Below are positions 31,303 to 41,788 of a stretch of DNA of 64,000 nt, in pieces; positions within the stretch are counted from its first letter, which is position 1; the number at the start of each line of letters is the position of its first letter. Below the pieces are notes generated by a model, which saw only the letters and a list, made by a program, of their open reading frames with translations, ran no database searches and had not been told where the DNA came from. The DNA comes from Branchiostoma lanceolatum (taxonomy: Eukaryota > Chordata > Leptocardii > Amphioxiformes > Branchiostomatidae): NCBI RefSeq assembly GCF_035083965.1, contig NC_089738.1, positions 15,402,734 through 15,466,733 on the forward strand, read 5' to 3'. A program made the position numbers and the translations under genes.

Positions 31303-33067
31303 ACAGCGACACGTCATGTTATATGTTATAGCCCGACCATTGAACGATGTCCTTTGGTAGCTGAAGTCAGTGACTGTGAGTGAATAGCATTGCTGAAGCA
31401 GACGCCCATATTTCTCTTAGAATTGGGTAAGTTGACAGTAAATGTTCAGGCAGATCTCCTGAAAAAAAATCTGCTGTTCGTAGCGAAGGATTTCTCATCC
31501 TACGACCCATCCACTTTACCACATAGGTAAGGCTAGTTTTTAGATAAGGTCCAAAACTTTTAGAATACATTACAAAATAGGTATTGAAAGATGCAAAACG
31601 AACTGCAGCAATGTGAATATGGTCTGACCAAGGCAAGTGCAAAAGAAATGTGGCTATGCACATGGGATAAGCATTATTGTTAAATTGTACAGAGGGGGAG
31701 TAAATAAATAAAGGAAGAGGAAGCTGTTCAAGGCGCCTAAAACTCTATCTATGCTGACGTGTTGTAGTTGATTTTCTTGGCAAACTTTCAAGTGGAGAAG
31801 TCGAGATTCAGAGCACGTAGGAGCCCCCCCCCCACCCATGATGATATTCCTGTACTAGACGACGTTAAAACTGAGTACCGATTCTTATTCATATTCTGAG
31901 ATGAAACTAATAACCTTGTATGCAATTGTATCCTAGTCGAGCCTGCGAGCTTCCCATGAATAAACAAAGGTTCAAACAACAACAACAAAAACTTCAAAGC
32001 ATCATAGTATCAACTTTAATTCATGACCAGCGACGAGAGCAAATAAACTAAGTTTGCCGCATGTATTGGACAGAAAGACAACAACACAGCCCCTATTGCC
32101 ATAATAACCTCCTGTCCATGTTAGGGCCCAACCCTAGCTAGATAGGCTTACCTTTACCTTACAAATTTGTTACTATAGGTATATATTACTTGCATATTAT
32201 ACATATCATGCTATTTGACAATTTGGTGATTTCTCCTGTTAATGATGTGCCAGCATAATCCTTAGAAAGTATATTGAACAGCTTCTCAGCGCAGCGCTCT
32301 CAACCCTTTGCTCCTTTTCTTCAGCGCACTGTGTTATTGTTCCACGCACATAATATTCAGTATGTGCGTCGTCACGTTCAACTATATTTTACCCTTCATT
32401 TCACAGGATGAGATAAGAAAACCGAACAATGTATTCGACACAGCTAAGCTTTAAGTAAGCCCTGTTTGATAACAGGTACGCAGTTTCCGATTGCCATTAA
32501 TGTTACATATCACTATGCTGCGTGTATTCTCGGCCGCACACAACTGTTACAGTCTCTCTAACATCTTAAGACTGCCTTGGCGTCCATATATCTAGTTGAA
32601 AGCATTGAATTGAAGTATGAGATATTAGATGTATTCTTAATGGATTAGAACGAAGGAAAGGCTTCCTCCTGACTTTAAGTACAAATTATGATATACCATG
32701 AGCATGACAGTAAACAATGAATAGCCAAACACCGTGTATCTGTCCAATTTTCTTTTTCAAAAACTACAAAGACAGTTTGAGGCATTTTCCACCACCAGGA
32801 TGAGTCTAATCTTTAAAAAATTGACGTTTCCTTGTTGTTCCCAAATCCTAGTCCCAAAACGTTTGAACCGTACGGTACAGGGTCATCAAGCATTATCGGC
32901 TGTGGTTTTTACATTCCTAACAGGTGAGGTGCTATTGTCGTCGTTTCCTTGTGACTTAAGTGGCTTAAAGGGAACAGTTTATTCAAAAATCGTATTTTTC
33001 CATTACGTCTTGCACCAATGGTAATTGAGGAAACAGAACATGTGACTGGACTTTCCCAGAAAGTTAA
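31303..33067. other. Intergenic region between genes A and B, no gene seen
   Basis: No exon or RNA gene recognised. 31840-31985 ends in 'tgaataaacaaaggttcaaacaacaacaac', which looks like a LINE 3' end with a (caa)n tail. The rest is AT-rich and unremarkable. Confidence 0.45.
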
Positions 33068-33074
33068 TATATAA
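33068..33074 (+). promoter_or_regulatory. TATA box candidate for first exon P3
   Basis: TATATAA located 131-137 bp before the ATG at 33205. No experimental support; position is compatible with a 5' UTR of about 100 bp. Confidence 0.35.
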
Positions 33075-33204
33075 GTAACGGAAGCATCACTTCCACAGTG
33101 GGTGTTCGCCAGTCCAGTGGTAGAGGTAAAATTTTTGTACTAAGCCGGAGAAAACCCTTAAGGGATAAAAAGGTTGGTGAAGTTTTCACTTTATATCACA
33201 CAGA

Positions 33205-33743
33205 ATGCAGTGGGTGCGCGGTCTCTTATTGATCACTTTAGTGATCTGCTGCCTGGGACAGTACACCAAAGCGGCTCGGCAAAGCGTGGAACGCGAGACC
33301 ACGCCGGCTCGTCGAGCTAGCGCATCCCCAGCGGAAAAGAGCCGATATCCAAGGCCGTGTTGTCCGCCCCAACTGCCAGAGTTTTCATATTCATCACCGA
33401 CACGGCTTTCCCAACCACCGCTGCCGCCGAAAAGACTACCGCGGGCGACCAAATCATGGTTGTGGGGAAGTCGCCGCCGTCGCCGTCGCAAACCAGCGGC
33501 GCCTCCTCCGCCACCCCCACCGCCACCGCGACCACCACCCCGACCAGTGGCACCACCTCCGCCACCCCCGCCACCGCCGCCCCCACCCCCGCCACCGCCA
33601 CCCCCAAGAGCACCCTCCTCAACCGGCAGCAGCAGAAGGCGGCGTCGTCGCTCGCCGCCGAGGCACTGTGCGTGGGGAAACTGGAACACTTGGAGCTCCT
33701 GTTCGGCTACATGCGGGACCTCTGGGGCCCGGACAAGGACAAG
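33205..33743 (+). CDS. First exon P3: signal peptide, polyproline linker, half TSP1
   Basis: 179 codons. The leader MQWVRGLLLITLVICCLG is followed by a long basic and proline-rich linker with runs of 8 to 15 prolines (33504-33612) and Arg clusters (RRRRRKP, SRRRRRR). It then has the TSP1 start HCAWGNWNTWSSCSATCG. The donor AAG/gtcagc leaves phase 2, so the exon can join 42197 in frame. It is three times as long as its sister exons because of the linker, and its upstream sequence differs from theirs. It could be a diverged alternative first exon of gene B or the remnant of a separate gene. Confidence 0.65.
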
Positions 33744-33982
33744 GTCAGCTAGTTTGTTCTTGTTAGTTTATAGCTGTTTTCTGGTGTGCAATAACACTCC
33801 AAGCAGAGATAATGCTCCGGCTGGTTTTTGACGTCTTTTTAAGCGTTGTTGTCAGCTTTTTTTTGTCAGTCAGCCAGGGACAAAATGAAAAGTCGACAAA
33901 GTAAAACAAAAGCCGTCACAAACCAACCGGAAGCTAATCTCTGCTTGAAAAGTAGTATGGTATGCATTGTGCAGTTGTTCAT

Positions 33983-34198
33983 GGGGTCATGTTAGCCTCC
34001 GTTGCAGGCTCTGAAGCGACTTTTTCGGGGGCTAAATAATACACTTTCTGCGGCCACCCCGTAACTATCAGCCATCCTGTAACTATCAGCCGCTGATAGT
34101 TACAGGATGGCTGATAGTTACGGGGTGACGGCAAAAAGTGTATTATTTAGCCCCCCAAAAAGCCGCTTCAGAGCCTGCAACGGAGGCTGGGGTCATGT
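33983..34198. mobile_element. Foldback element with 10-bp target site duplication
   Basis: 33994-34188 is a single near-perfect inverted repeat (arms of about 97 bp) with almost no loop. Flanking copies of ggggtcatgt at 33983-33992 and 34189-34198 form a 10-bp direct repeat. Long TIRs with a 9-11-bp target duplication are the pattern of Mutator-type non-autonomous elements. The insertion is at the 5' edge of a tRNA-like repeat. Confidence 0.75.
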
Positions 34199-34320
34199 GG
34201 CGTAACGGCAGGGTCCAGAACCAAGCGGTCCTGGGTTCGAATCCCCTAACGCCACCGATGTTGTGCCCTTGGGAACTTTACACAACTTTCCTCACTCCAG
34301 GTGTAGAAATAGGTATATTG
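34199..34320 (+). repeat. tRNA-derived SINE fragment
   Basis: Begins with a tRNA-like segment: B-box-like 'ggttcgaatcc' at 34233-34243 and pairing ends gtggcgt ... acgccac. It continues into 'tgttgtgcccttgggaactttacacaactttcctcactccaggtgta', a tail recalled from widespread marine-invertebrate SINEs. The D arm is poor and the T stem imperfect, so a functional tRNA gene is unlikely. Confidence 0.6.
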
Positions 34321-35039
34321 TTCTCTGTATGTGGCACTGTTAAAATAAGTTTGAGTGCAGTGCAAAGTCCTTGTCTGTCCAAAGGCGAAGTAAAAAGAAA
34401 AGTTGTTCTTAGCGCCTGACAGTTCTTCTATGTGCGGACGGACAGAAATGAACCTCTTGAAGACAAATTGGTCGCACGTATTTTTGCACAAACAACAACA
34501 TGGGCACTATGATGCTGGGTTTAAGTAAAAACGTCATCTTTGCAGTAACGTTTAAGTGAAAACGTCATCTTCGCAGTAACACAAGTCTTATAAATCTTAC
34601 GCAGAAGTAGGCAAGTGATTTGTCAGTTATAGCTATATGTAGTACTTTGCTCTTTCAATAAGTTTCTGTAAATACACTAATGCATGAACTGGACAATAGC
34701 CAACTTCCTCCCAATGAACTAAAAACAAGCTGTCGGCAGATTGGATCTTTGTCAAAACATTGCGTGTTCTCGTGAGGTGTGTTACACTACTAATGATGAA
34801 TTGCTAGATTAGGTGTCCATGTACGACACACTGTTTACGTTGCTTTTCTTACGAGATCAAGTTGCACCGAGGCGTGCGCACTTTGCTGTACTTTCTTCAA
34901 TGCCATTGGCCAACGCCAATACAATAGGTTGGTACTGGCTACCATAGATGTGATGCCCCAAGAGTCTGAACAAATGCATGGTCTCATTGTTCTTCGCCTT
35001 TGTGCAAATGCGAACTCTAGTGTACTCGGGGTTAAAATC

Positions 35040-35220
35040 ACAGTACTTTGTACCAGGCAAGGGGTTCCAGGTAATCTGCGCGGGGGCATATAAATGCTGA
35101 CGCCTTGACAAGGAAGCGAGAAACAGAAAATGTCTGACTGAACGCAGGCTTGCTCCAAAGTGCTATAAAATTCGTTTGAGGAAAAAGGGACTTTCCTGTC
35201 ATAGATTCCCCATTGGTGGA
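35040..35220 (+). promoter_or_regulatory. Upstream block of first exon P4 with TATA box
   Basis: Holds TATAAA at 35089-35094, 'gacgccttgacaaggaa', 'gactgaacgcaggcttg' and 'gactttcctgtcat', which recur in the blocks before P5 and P6 in the same order. The TATA box is 132 bp before the ATG. Confidence 0.5.
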
Positions 35221-35408
35221 ATGATGTGGGGAAGATTTCTTCTCGTGTTCGCGCTACTTTTTCACCTTGTGCACGACTCACAAGCTTGGTTCAGCAGCGG
35301 TCGCCGCCGCCGCGCACCGCCACGACCAGTCCACTGCGCGTGGGTTTGGGGCGGCTGGTCCTCCTGCTCTGCACAGTGTGGGAACTCCGGTGTCATGACA
35401 AGATCAAG
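35221..35408 (+). CDS. First exon P4: signal peptide and first half of TSP1
   Basis: Starts with an ATGATG pair; leader MMWGRFLLVFALLFHLVHDSQA, linker with GRRRRAPP, then CAWVWGGWSSCSAQCGNSG. Donor AAG/gttaga leaves phase 2. No second TSP1 exon follows before 42197, so it either splices over more than 6.7 kb to gene B exon 2 or is orphaned. The signal cleavage site SQA is shared with P2, P6 and P7. Confidence 0.65.
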
Positions 35409-35579
35409 GTTAGATACACTGTGCTATAACAATGGGATATACCTTTACATGATATAGATTTGATGGCGATGACAAGAAAAAAAACGGCAATAAAAACAAC
35501 GTTTGGACCAAACAAAGGTTGTTTGTGCAGGGAAGTATGTTGTTTGAGTCTAGTTTTCACCAAAATGGTAACAACAAAA

Positions 35580-35839
35580 GCGCCTGAAGGTATACCTTAT
35601 ACAGGGTATTCAAGTACGGCGGGCTTAAAAACAATGGTGCTTTTTACAGAGAGGGGATTTCCAGGTAAAGTCCACGGGGGAGAATGTGTTGACGTCCCGA
35701 CAAGGAAATGAAAAATGCTTGACTGAATGCAGGCTTGAACCATAGTAGCAGATCCGTTGAGGGATAAAGTCGTTTAACTAAAGAGAGGACCTTCTTGTCA
35801 GAATTAGTGACAGATTTCTTGATAGTCTTAGTTACAAAG
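35580..35839 (+). promoter_or_regulatory. Upstream block of first exon P5
   Basis: 'atacagggtattcaagtacggcgggctt', 'gtgctttttacagagaggggatttccaggtaa', 'gttgacgtcccgacaaggaa' and 'cttgtcagaattagtgacagatttctt' line up with 40140-40380 before P6. The coding part and this block evidently duplicated together. Confidence 0.55.
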
Positions 35840-36033
35840 ATGCGGTGGGGAAGAGTTCTCATTGTGTTCGCTGTCGTGGTTGGCCTTGCCGATTCGCAAG
35901 CCAGCTTTCAGATTATGAACATGGGTTTTATCATTGGGTCGTCACAACCAGTGAACTGTGCCTGGGGAGTTTGGGGAAGCTGGTCCTCCTGCTCTACACA
36001 GTGTGGGAACTCCGGTGTCATGACAAGATCAAG
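35840..36033 (+). CDS. First exon P5: signal peptide and half TSP1, retroelement at its donor
   Basis: Leader MRWGRVLIVFAVVVGLADSQA, a non-basic linker (SFQIMNMGF), then CAWGVWGSWSSCSTQCGNSG, ending AGATCAAG/gtcaga in phase 2. In sister exons the bases after the donor are gttagat; here a LINE begins, and the expected intron sequence (gttagac ... ctataacaatgg) resumes at 39308. A GT is still present at the junction, but the rest of the donor is supplied by the LINE. Confidence 0.65.
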
Positions 36034-36047
36034 GTCAGAAGAATCAG

Positions 36048-37439
36048 AAGGGCATATTCTGTGACTTATGCGACAAGTGGTTTCATATATATTGCACGGG
36101 TATGGATACCCATGAATACTACACCCTAGCGAACTCAGATCAGTATTGGTATTGTAACCCCTGTTTGCTTCCTTGCTTTAGTGATTCATTTTTTGATTCT
36201 TCTAGCACTGAAAATAGTACTACTAGTAGCGTCTCTGATATTGTGAATGACGAAGAAATCTTGGAAAGTACTACTAAGATACCACCATCAAAGGGCCTAA
36301 CCATTGTACACCTCAATATCTGTAGTTTGTATAGCAAGTTGGACCAATTGCATGTATTTATGTCTTCCAACAATGTTGATGTTATGACGGTTAGTGAAAC
36401 CCACCTGGACAGTACGATCCTGGACTCAGAGCTACACATAGAGGGCTATCACCTGTACAGAAATGACAGAAACAGACACGGGGGTGGGGTAGCCATATAT
36501 GTGTCAGAGGCGTACAGCCATACAGAAGTACCTGAGCTAAAACAGCCTGGCCTGGAGGCAGTTTTCTGCACAGTAAACATACCTTTCACTAAACCCATCA
36601 CCATTGCTTCTGTGTACAGACCACCATCAAGCCCTGTAGAGTTTTTCTCCCTGTTGAGGGATGCTCTTGAGAAATGGAGTCTGACCATGTCAGACTCCGA
36701 ACTGTTTCTACTGGGCGACTTCAATGTTGACATTAACTCACACAGTAGTCCAGGTGCTAAGTCTCTAAAATACCTAAGCCGTGAGTTCCAACTACAGCAG
36801 GTGATAAATACACCAACTCGAGTAAACGAACATTCGAGTAGTCTGATTGACCATATCTACTGTAGTGACATACACCGAGTTAATGACTATGGTGTAGTTC
36901 ATTGTACGCTTTCTGATCACTACGCAGTGTATTGTATTAGAAAGGGTAAACGTCCAAACTCAGCCCCTAAGTATGTAACCTCACGCAAGTTTACAAAGTT
37001 CCAAGAAGAGGACTTTCTCACTGACCTCAGGGCTCTTGATTGGAGCTTGGTTTACCAGACTACCTGTGTAGAAGAAGCATGGTCAATATTTAAGTCCTAC
37101 TTTATTACCATTAGTGACATTCATGCTCCCTATATCTCCAAGCGCTCTAAAGCTATGCAGCCCCCATGGCTCTCAGCAGACATAAAGAAAATGATGTTTG
37201 AAAGGGACAATATGAAAGCTAGGGCTCGAATGACTGGGGACAGCACAGACTGGGAGGGTTACAGGGCCACACGGAACAAAGTAAACAGACGAGTTAAGCA
37301 GGCAAAGGCCAACTACTGCCAACACAAGCTGGAAAACTGCTCGTCAGAACCAAACCAAATATCCTACCCAGAAAGAGCTCTGTTATCACAAAGACTCTCA
37401 ACTGGGCAGGACAACATCTCTCAGATCCACTCAGCATAG
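36048..37439 (+). pseudogene. LINE ORF part 1: PHD-like motif and endonuclease
   Basis: The reading frame enters at about 36048 without a start codon; an ATG is at 36102. The endonuclease catalytic motifs are all visible (N-I-C-S, S-E-T, D-F-N-V-D, S-D-H). Such enzymes nick the target DNA for target-primed reverse transcription. After about 37340 the true frame shifts, and this frame ends at a stop at 37437. Confidence 0.75.
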
Positions 37440-38674
37440 CAAACTGTTTTAACAACTTCTTTGTTACAGTTGGCAGGAAACTTGCAGAGAGGTTCAAACA
37501 ACAGACACTGACCCTACAGTGCCCCACAGTATACAGACAGATCTCATCCACCTTTCAATTCAAACAGGTTAATGATCACTCTGTGTATAATAAACTCAGT
37601 ACATTGAGCAACAACAAGGCAACAGGTCTTGATCGTATTCATTCAAGACTGTTGAAAGCTGCAGCTCCATGTATCTGTAAACCTGTCGCTCACATATTTA
37701 ACATGTCCCTCTCCTCAGGTCACATTCCAAAAGAATGGAAAAGGGCCAGGGTTACACCTATACACAAAGGGGGGGATCAAGATGACCCAAACAACTACAG
37801 ACCCATTTCAGTGCTACCAGTAATTATGAAAGCATTTGAAAAGGAAGTACATGGGCAGTTCTTAGAATATCTGCATAAACACCAGATTCTTGCTACCCAA
37901 CAGTCAGGTTTTAGACCTGGACATTCTACAGCCACAACCCTTCTTGATGCCACAGACTACATGTTACACAACATATCTAATGGTAAACTTGTGGGAGCAG
38001 TCTTCTTAGATCTTAAAAAGGCATTCGACACTGTGGATCAGGATGTCTTACTACAGAAGCTGTCTTGGGTAGGTGTACAGGGGGTTGAGCTTCACTGGTT
38101 CACTGATTACTTAGCTGGAAGGGAACAAACTGTTAGTCTCAATGGATGTGAATCCGACTTCCTACCAGTTACATTAGGGGTACCCCAGGGCTCTATTCTG
38201 GGCCCCCTACTGTTCATTCTGTACATAAACGACTTACCTTCATCAGTCTCTACTGTATGTAAAGTATGTCTGTATGCAGATGATACTGCTATTTTCTGTT
38301 CCAGCAAGGACGCTAGAGTCATAGAGAACACCTTAAACTCCGAGCTAGCAAACCTTGCCACATGGCTACATTCAAATCGTCTAACACTGAATGTCGCTAA
38401 GACTAAGTGGATTCTATTCGGTAGTAGTGGGAAGCTAAGAGCAGTACCTCCACTTAGAATCCAGATTGATCAGGAAACAGTCGAACAAGTGTACCAATTC
38501 AAATACCTAGGTGTTCTCCTTGACTGCAATATCTCATGGAACGAACACATTGATATGGTATGTTCCAAAGTATCTCAGAGAAGGTTTGCTAAGACGCTTA
38601 AGATCATGTCTCACTGTCAACATTGCAAATATGTTATACAGAAGTATGATTCTACCACTACTGGAGTATTGTGA
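37380..38674 (+). pseudogene. LINE ORF part 2: reverse transcriptase
   Basis: The frame that reads SDPLSIANCFNNFFVTVG upstream of 37583 continues into a full RT domain with the catalytic YADD box near 38275. A one-base shift at about 38580 cuts it off: this frame ends at 38674, while the continuation GLLRRLRSCL lies in another frame. Confidence 0.8.
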
Positions 38675-39089
38675 CATTGTCTGGGAAAATTGTAACATCA
38701 CCAAGCAGCGACAACTTCAGGTCCTTCAAAATCGAGCTGCCAGGGTCATCCTACAAATGAAGCGACGATCCAGTGTCCAAGACCTACACAGCAGACTCAA
38801 CTGGAAGTATCTGACGCAGCGGAGAAAGGAACACATTTGTGTGATGGTCTTTAAATGTATTAACGGGCTTGTCCCAACATACCTGGATACCACCTTTGTA
38901 CACAACCACCTGTTACACAGCCACAACACCAGACAAGCCTCTTTGCTCCATAAACCCAATTACACAAACACAGCCGGCCACAGAGGAGCAACATATTACA
39001 ATACACTTTCGGCGGACATTAGACATGCACCAACTCTACGGCAGTTTAAAGCTGCCCTAGGACACACTCCTCCGCACATTGACCTCTGA
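38580..39089 (+). pseudogene. LINE ORF part 3: C-terminal RT-associated region
   Basis: Encodes LLRRLRSCLTVNIANMLYRS, PLLEYCDIVW, QNRAARVI and GATYYNTLSADIR, the conserved tail of CR1/L2-type ORF2 proteins. It is out of frame with the RT by one base. Confidence 0.8.
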
Positions 39090-39307
39090 CCTCCACCGTT
39101 GACGTTTTTGGTTGATCTCGACAACTGCTCTCTGTAATGACGCTTCGGTTTATTTGTATATATTGTTTGTTGTCCTCTGGTTGTCTCACTGAATGTAACA
39201 CGATTCGTTTTTGTTATTTATTTAGTGGGCCCCCTTGGAAATCAACTTCAAATAAGTTGAATGGGGCTACCCACTTGTCTGAAGATGAATAAATAAATAA
39301 ATAAATA

Positions 39308-40084
39308 AAGGTTAGACATATTTATCCTATAACAATGGAAATACTCTTACATGATGTAAGTTTGACGGTAACGACAAGACAGTAACAACAACAACAACAA
39401 CCAGAAACAACGTTTCGACCAAATAAAAGTTGTTTGTGTAGGGAACTAAATTTTGTGTAGGGAACCAAAACTTTGTTTACGCTTCAACTTAAGACTATGA
39501 ATTATGTATGTATGTATGTATGTGTAGGGAACTATTCTATTTAAATCTAGTTTATGCTAAAAAAAGGTGAGTAGATGTGATTCAGAACGTTGGGGCTTGC
39601 GTCAAACAGATTGAATCTGTCCATTATCTTTTAAAAGGTAAATATGCTAAACAGCTAGATTTCTGGTGGATACAATGCACAAAGATAGGGGTATCTACAT
39701 AACTAAAATGTACATTATTAGTCAATCAAAATTTTTATGACAACCACTGTTTCGATATCAATACTAGCTACGTTATTGAAATGTGATCAATACGATATTG
39801 CTGGAATGACTATGCACTTTTAGCTTGTGTTCAGATCTGAGATTTTGTTGACAACTCAGTTCTGATGAGCTGGGGGTGTAAACATGCCTGACTGAGTGTA
39901 TGATTTCTCGTAATTGTTCGCGATAGTTTATCATGAAAATCTACCCTGTTACACCGTGGGCGCATCTAGCGAGCTATTTCCCTCTTTGTGAAGGTCCCTT
40001 ACAATTTGCGCTGACAGAAAAGGCACCTGGTGCGCAACTCCCTGACAGCAAAGGTGGTGCGGTAACAGGTAAACATGAGCTCAA
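39308..40084. other. Resumed intron of first exon P5, then spacer
   Basis: 39308 onward ('gttagaca ... ctataacaatgg ... gatgtaagtttgacggtaacgacaag') aligns with the intron start of P4 (35409: 'gttagatac ... ctataacaatgg ... gatatagatttgatggcgatgacaag'). A short (tatg)n run is at 39506-39524. No exon seen. Confidence 0.6.
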
Positions 40085-40390
40085 TATGCCCCCGTCAGCT
40101 CAAGTGGTGTAACGTTACATATCAACAATAGTGCTTGACTGTATCTATACAGAGCATTCAAGTACGACAGGCTTGAAAACAATAGTGCTTTTTATAGCGA
40201 GGGGATTTCCAGGTACCGGTAAAGTGTGCAGGGGGGGGGGGACATGTTGACGTCCCGACAAGGAAGTAAAAATGATTGACTGAACGCGTACGCAGGCTTG
40301 AACCCTAGTAGCCCAGTGCGTTCGTGGTAGAAAGGACGTTCTTGTCAGAATTCGCGACAGATTTCTCGACAGTAATAGTTTGTTACAAAG
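40085..40390 (+). promoter_or_regulatory. Upstream block of first exon P6
   Basis: 'gtcagctcaagtggtgtaac' (as before P2), 'cagagcattcaagtacgacagg', 'gtgctttttatagcgagggg', 'gttgacgtcccgacaaggaag' and 'cttgtcagaattcgcgacag' occur in the order seen before P5. It also holds a run of ten G at about 40230-40240. Confidence 0.55.
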
Positions 40391-40563
40391 ATGCGATGGG
40401 GAAGATTTCTCCTTGTGGTCGCCATAGTGGTTTGCCTCTCCCAAGATTCGCAAGCCTGGCGTCGCCGCCGCACACCACCACCAGTCCACTGCGCGTGGGT
40501 TTGGGGCGGCTGGTCCTCCTGCTCTGCACAGTGTGGGAACTCAGGTGTCATGACAAGATCCAG
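40391..40563 (+). CDS. First exon P6: signal peptide and first half of TSP1
   Basis: Leader MRWGRFLLVVAIVVCLSQDSQA, linker WRRRRTPPP, then CAWVWGGWSSCSAQCGNSG. Donor CAG/gttaga, phase 2. From VHCAWVWGG on it matches P4 residue for residue. It lies 1.6 kb before the second exon at 42197, with P7 between them. Confidence 0.7.
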
Positions 40564-41424
40564 GTTAGATACACTACTGCGAAACAGAATTAACAGGGGA
40601 ATTTTGCAATGTGCATTGGATAATGACAATAAGAAAAATCGACTTTCAACCCGAAACGGCAATATTGCCATCAAAATGTTATGAAAATTCCAAAAAAGAG
40701 TGCTTAGAACTTTAAGCATTCTTTTGGAAATTTGTGACTTTCGTCATGCCTTACTGTTTGCATTCGAAAGATCTTTTATACTTTTTAATGATAAGTTGGC
40801 AGAAACCGTATCTCTATGTTATTAACTACCAGTCAAAGTTCCTCTTAACAAGATATAATGCAAACCTAAAACAACAGCTTATCGACGGAAAACAACGACA
40901 ACAAAGCAGAGTAGTTAACTAAGTCTAGTAACCGTTGCAAAACATACAAAACCACGAGCTTGTTATGACGGGGACAACGTGTGTCAACTTTCTTTCTGTC
41001 TTAAGTTTGGTGTTAAAACGCATTTAGCGTTCATGAGCACAGAAATTGAATAATGACTGTGGTGAACCTAAGGCTATTACGTGGTTAGATCCAATCACGA
41101 TCGCGAAGAGTTGCTTTAAAGTGTTCTGTATCAATCACCCCTTCTTCTACATGTAACATGGTAAGCGTAGGCTTAGAACTGTCTAATCTGAAAGGCTAAC
41201 TCTACGATCAGTGGAACGATGTGTTTCTACGCTTTAACAGCGTTATACTAGCCTGGTTGCCATCCTTTTAGCTTTATCCCGCTCTCTTGGTTGCTTCCTT
41301 GTCAGCCTTTTATATTTGCTCCACTCTTTAGGTATAAGTTGTTTTTTTGTACAGAGAGCCAAAAAGGCTGGTAACCAGACTAGTGTTGTACATGTACACC
41401 TGAGTGGCGACTCATGTGGTTTTG
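40564..41424. other. Intron/spacer after P6, containing a MITE-like element
   Basis: No exon seen. 41247-41384 has inverted ends: ctagcctggttgccatcctttt against aaaaaggctggtaaccagacta (imperfect, about 22 bp), enclosing about 95 bp. It is probably a short foldback or MITE. Confidence 0.45.
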
Positions 41425-41606
41425 TTGTACATAAAAGCTGGTGGTGTCACGTTACATACGTCACAAAAGGTTTCATTACGTAGCGACACAGTGGGGAACC
41501 CCGGCCCATATACCTGGTCATTAGTAAGGCCGGGGAATTCCAGGTGGACCTTTATTTGTCCATGACGAAGCTTGTTTACCCAATAGCAAAAGAAGACGAT
41601 ACTAAG
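41425..41606 (+). promoter_or_regulatory. Upstream block of first exon P7
   Basis: Only parts of the shared block remain recognisable: 'ggtggtgtcacgttacatac' near 41440 compares with 'agtggtgtaacgttacatat' before P6. No clear TATA box was found. Confidence 0.35.
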
Positions 41607-41788
41607 ATGTTGATCAGAAGATTTATCATTGAGTTTGCTGTCCTGGTTTTCCTTGCTAAAGATTCTCAAGCGTTCTTTAGCGTGAACATTCAACTGGTAC
41701 GATGGCCGGTCCACTGCGCTTGGGACTGGGGGTCTTGGTCCCCGTGTTCTACTCCTTGTGGGAACCCCGGTGTCATGACAAGATTCAG
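41607..41788 (+). CDS. First exon P7: signal peptide and first half of TSP1
   Basis: Leader [22 protein letters not shown]; the linker lacks the Arg run of the sisters and reads [12 protein letters not shown]; then [19 protein letters not shown]. Donor CAG/gttaga, phase 2. It is the first exon nearest to exon 2. The ATG at 41607 was chosen because it opens the conserved leader; an upstream in-frame ATG at 41562 would add 15 residues. Confidence 0.7.

Larger units (their letters stand above)
36034..39307 (+). mobile_element. CR1-like non-LTR retrotransposon, 5'-truncated and frameshifted
   Basis: Reading in order: a PHD-type Cys/His motif (CDLCDKWFH, near 36058), an endonuclease (LNICSLYSK, SETHLDS, GGGVAIYVS, VYRPP, LGDFNVD, DHIYCSD, SDHYAVY), a reverse transcriptase (NYRPIS, SGFRPGHS, AVFLDLKKAFDTV, GVPQGSILGP, YADDTAIF) and the usual C-terminal segment. 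The coding sequence is broken at about 37340-37380 and about 38580. It ends in (aata)n at 39288-39307. AAGGT flanks both ends and may be the target duplication. It should be immobile. Confidence 0.85.

Noticed and set aside
33186..33689. Glycine-rich minus-strand ORF
   Set aside because: Antisense of the polyproline linker of first exon P3; pure composition effect.
34199..34260. Functional tRNA gene
   Set aside because: A T-loop-like B box is present, but the D arm and T stem do not fold properly, and a SINE tail follows directly.
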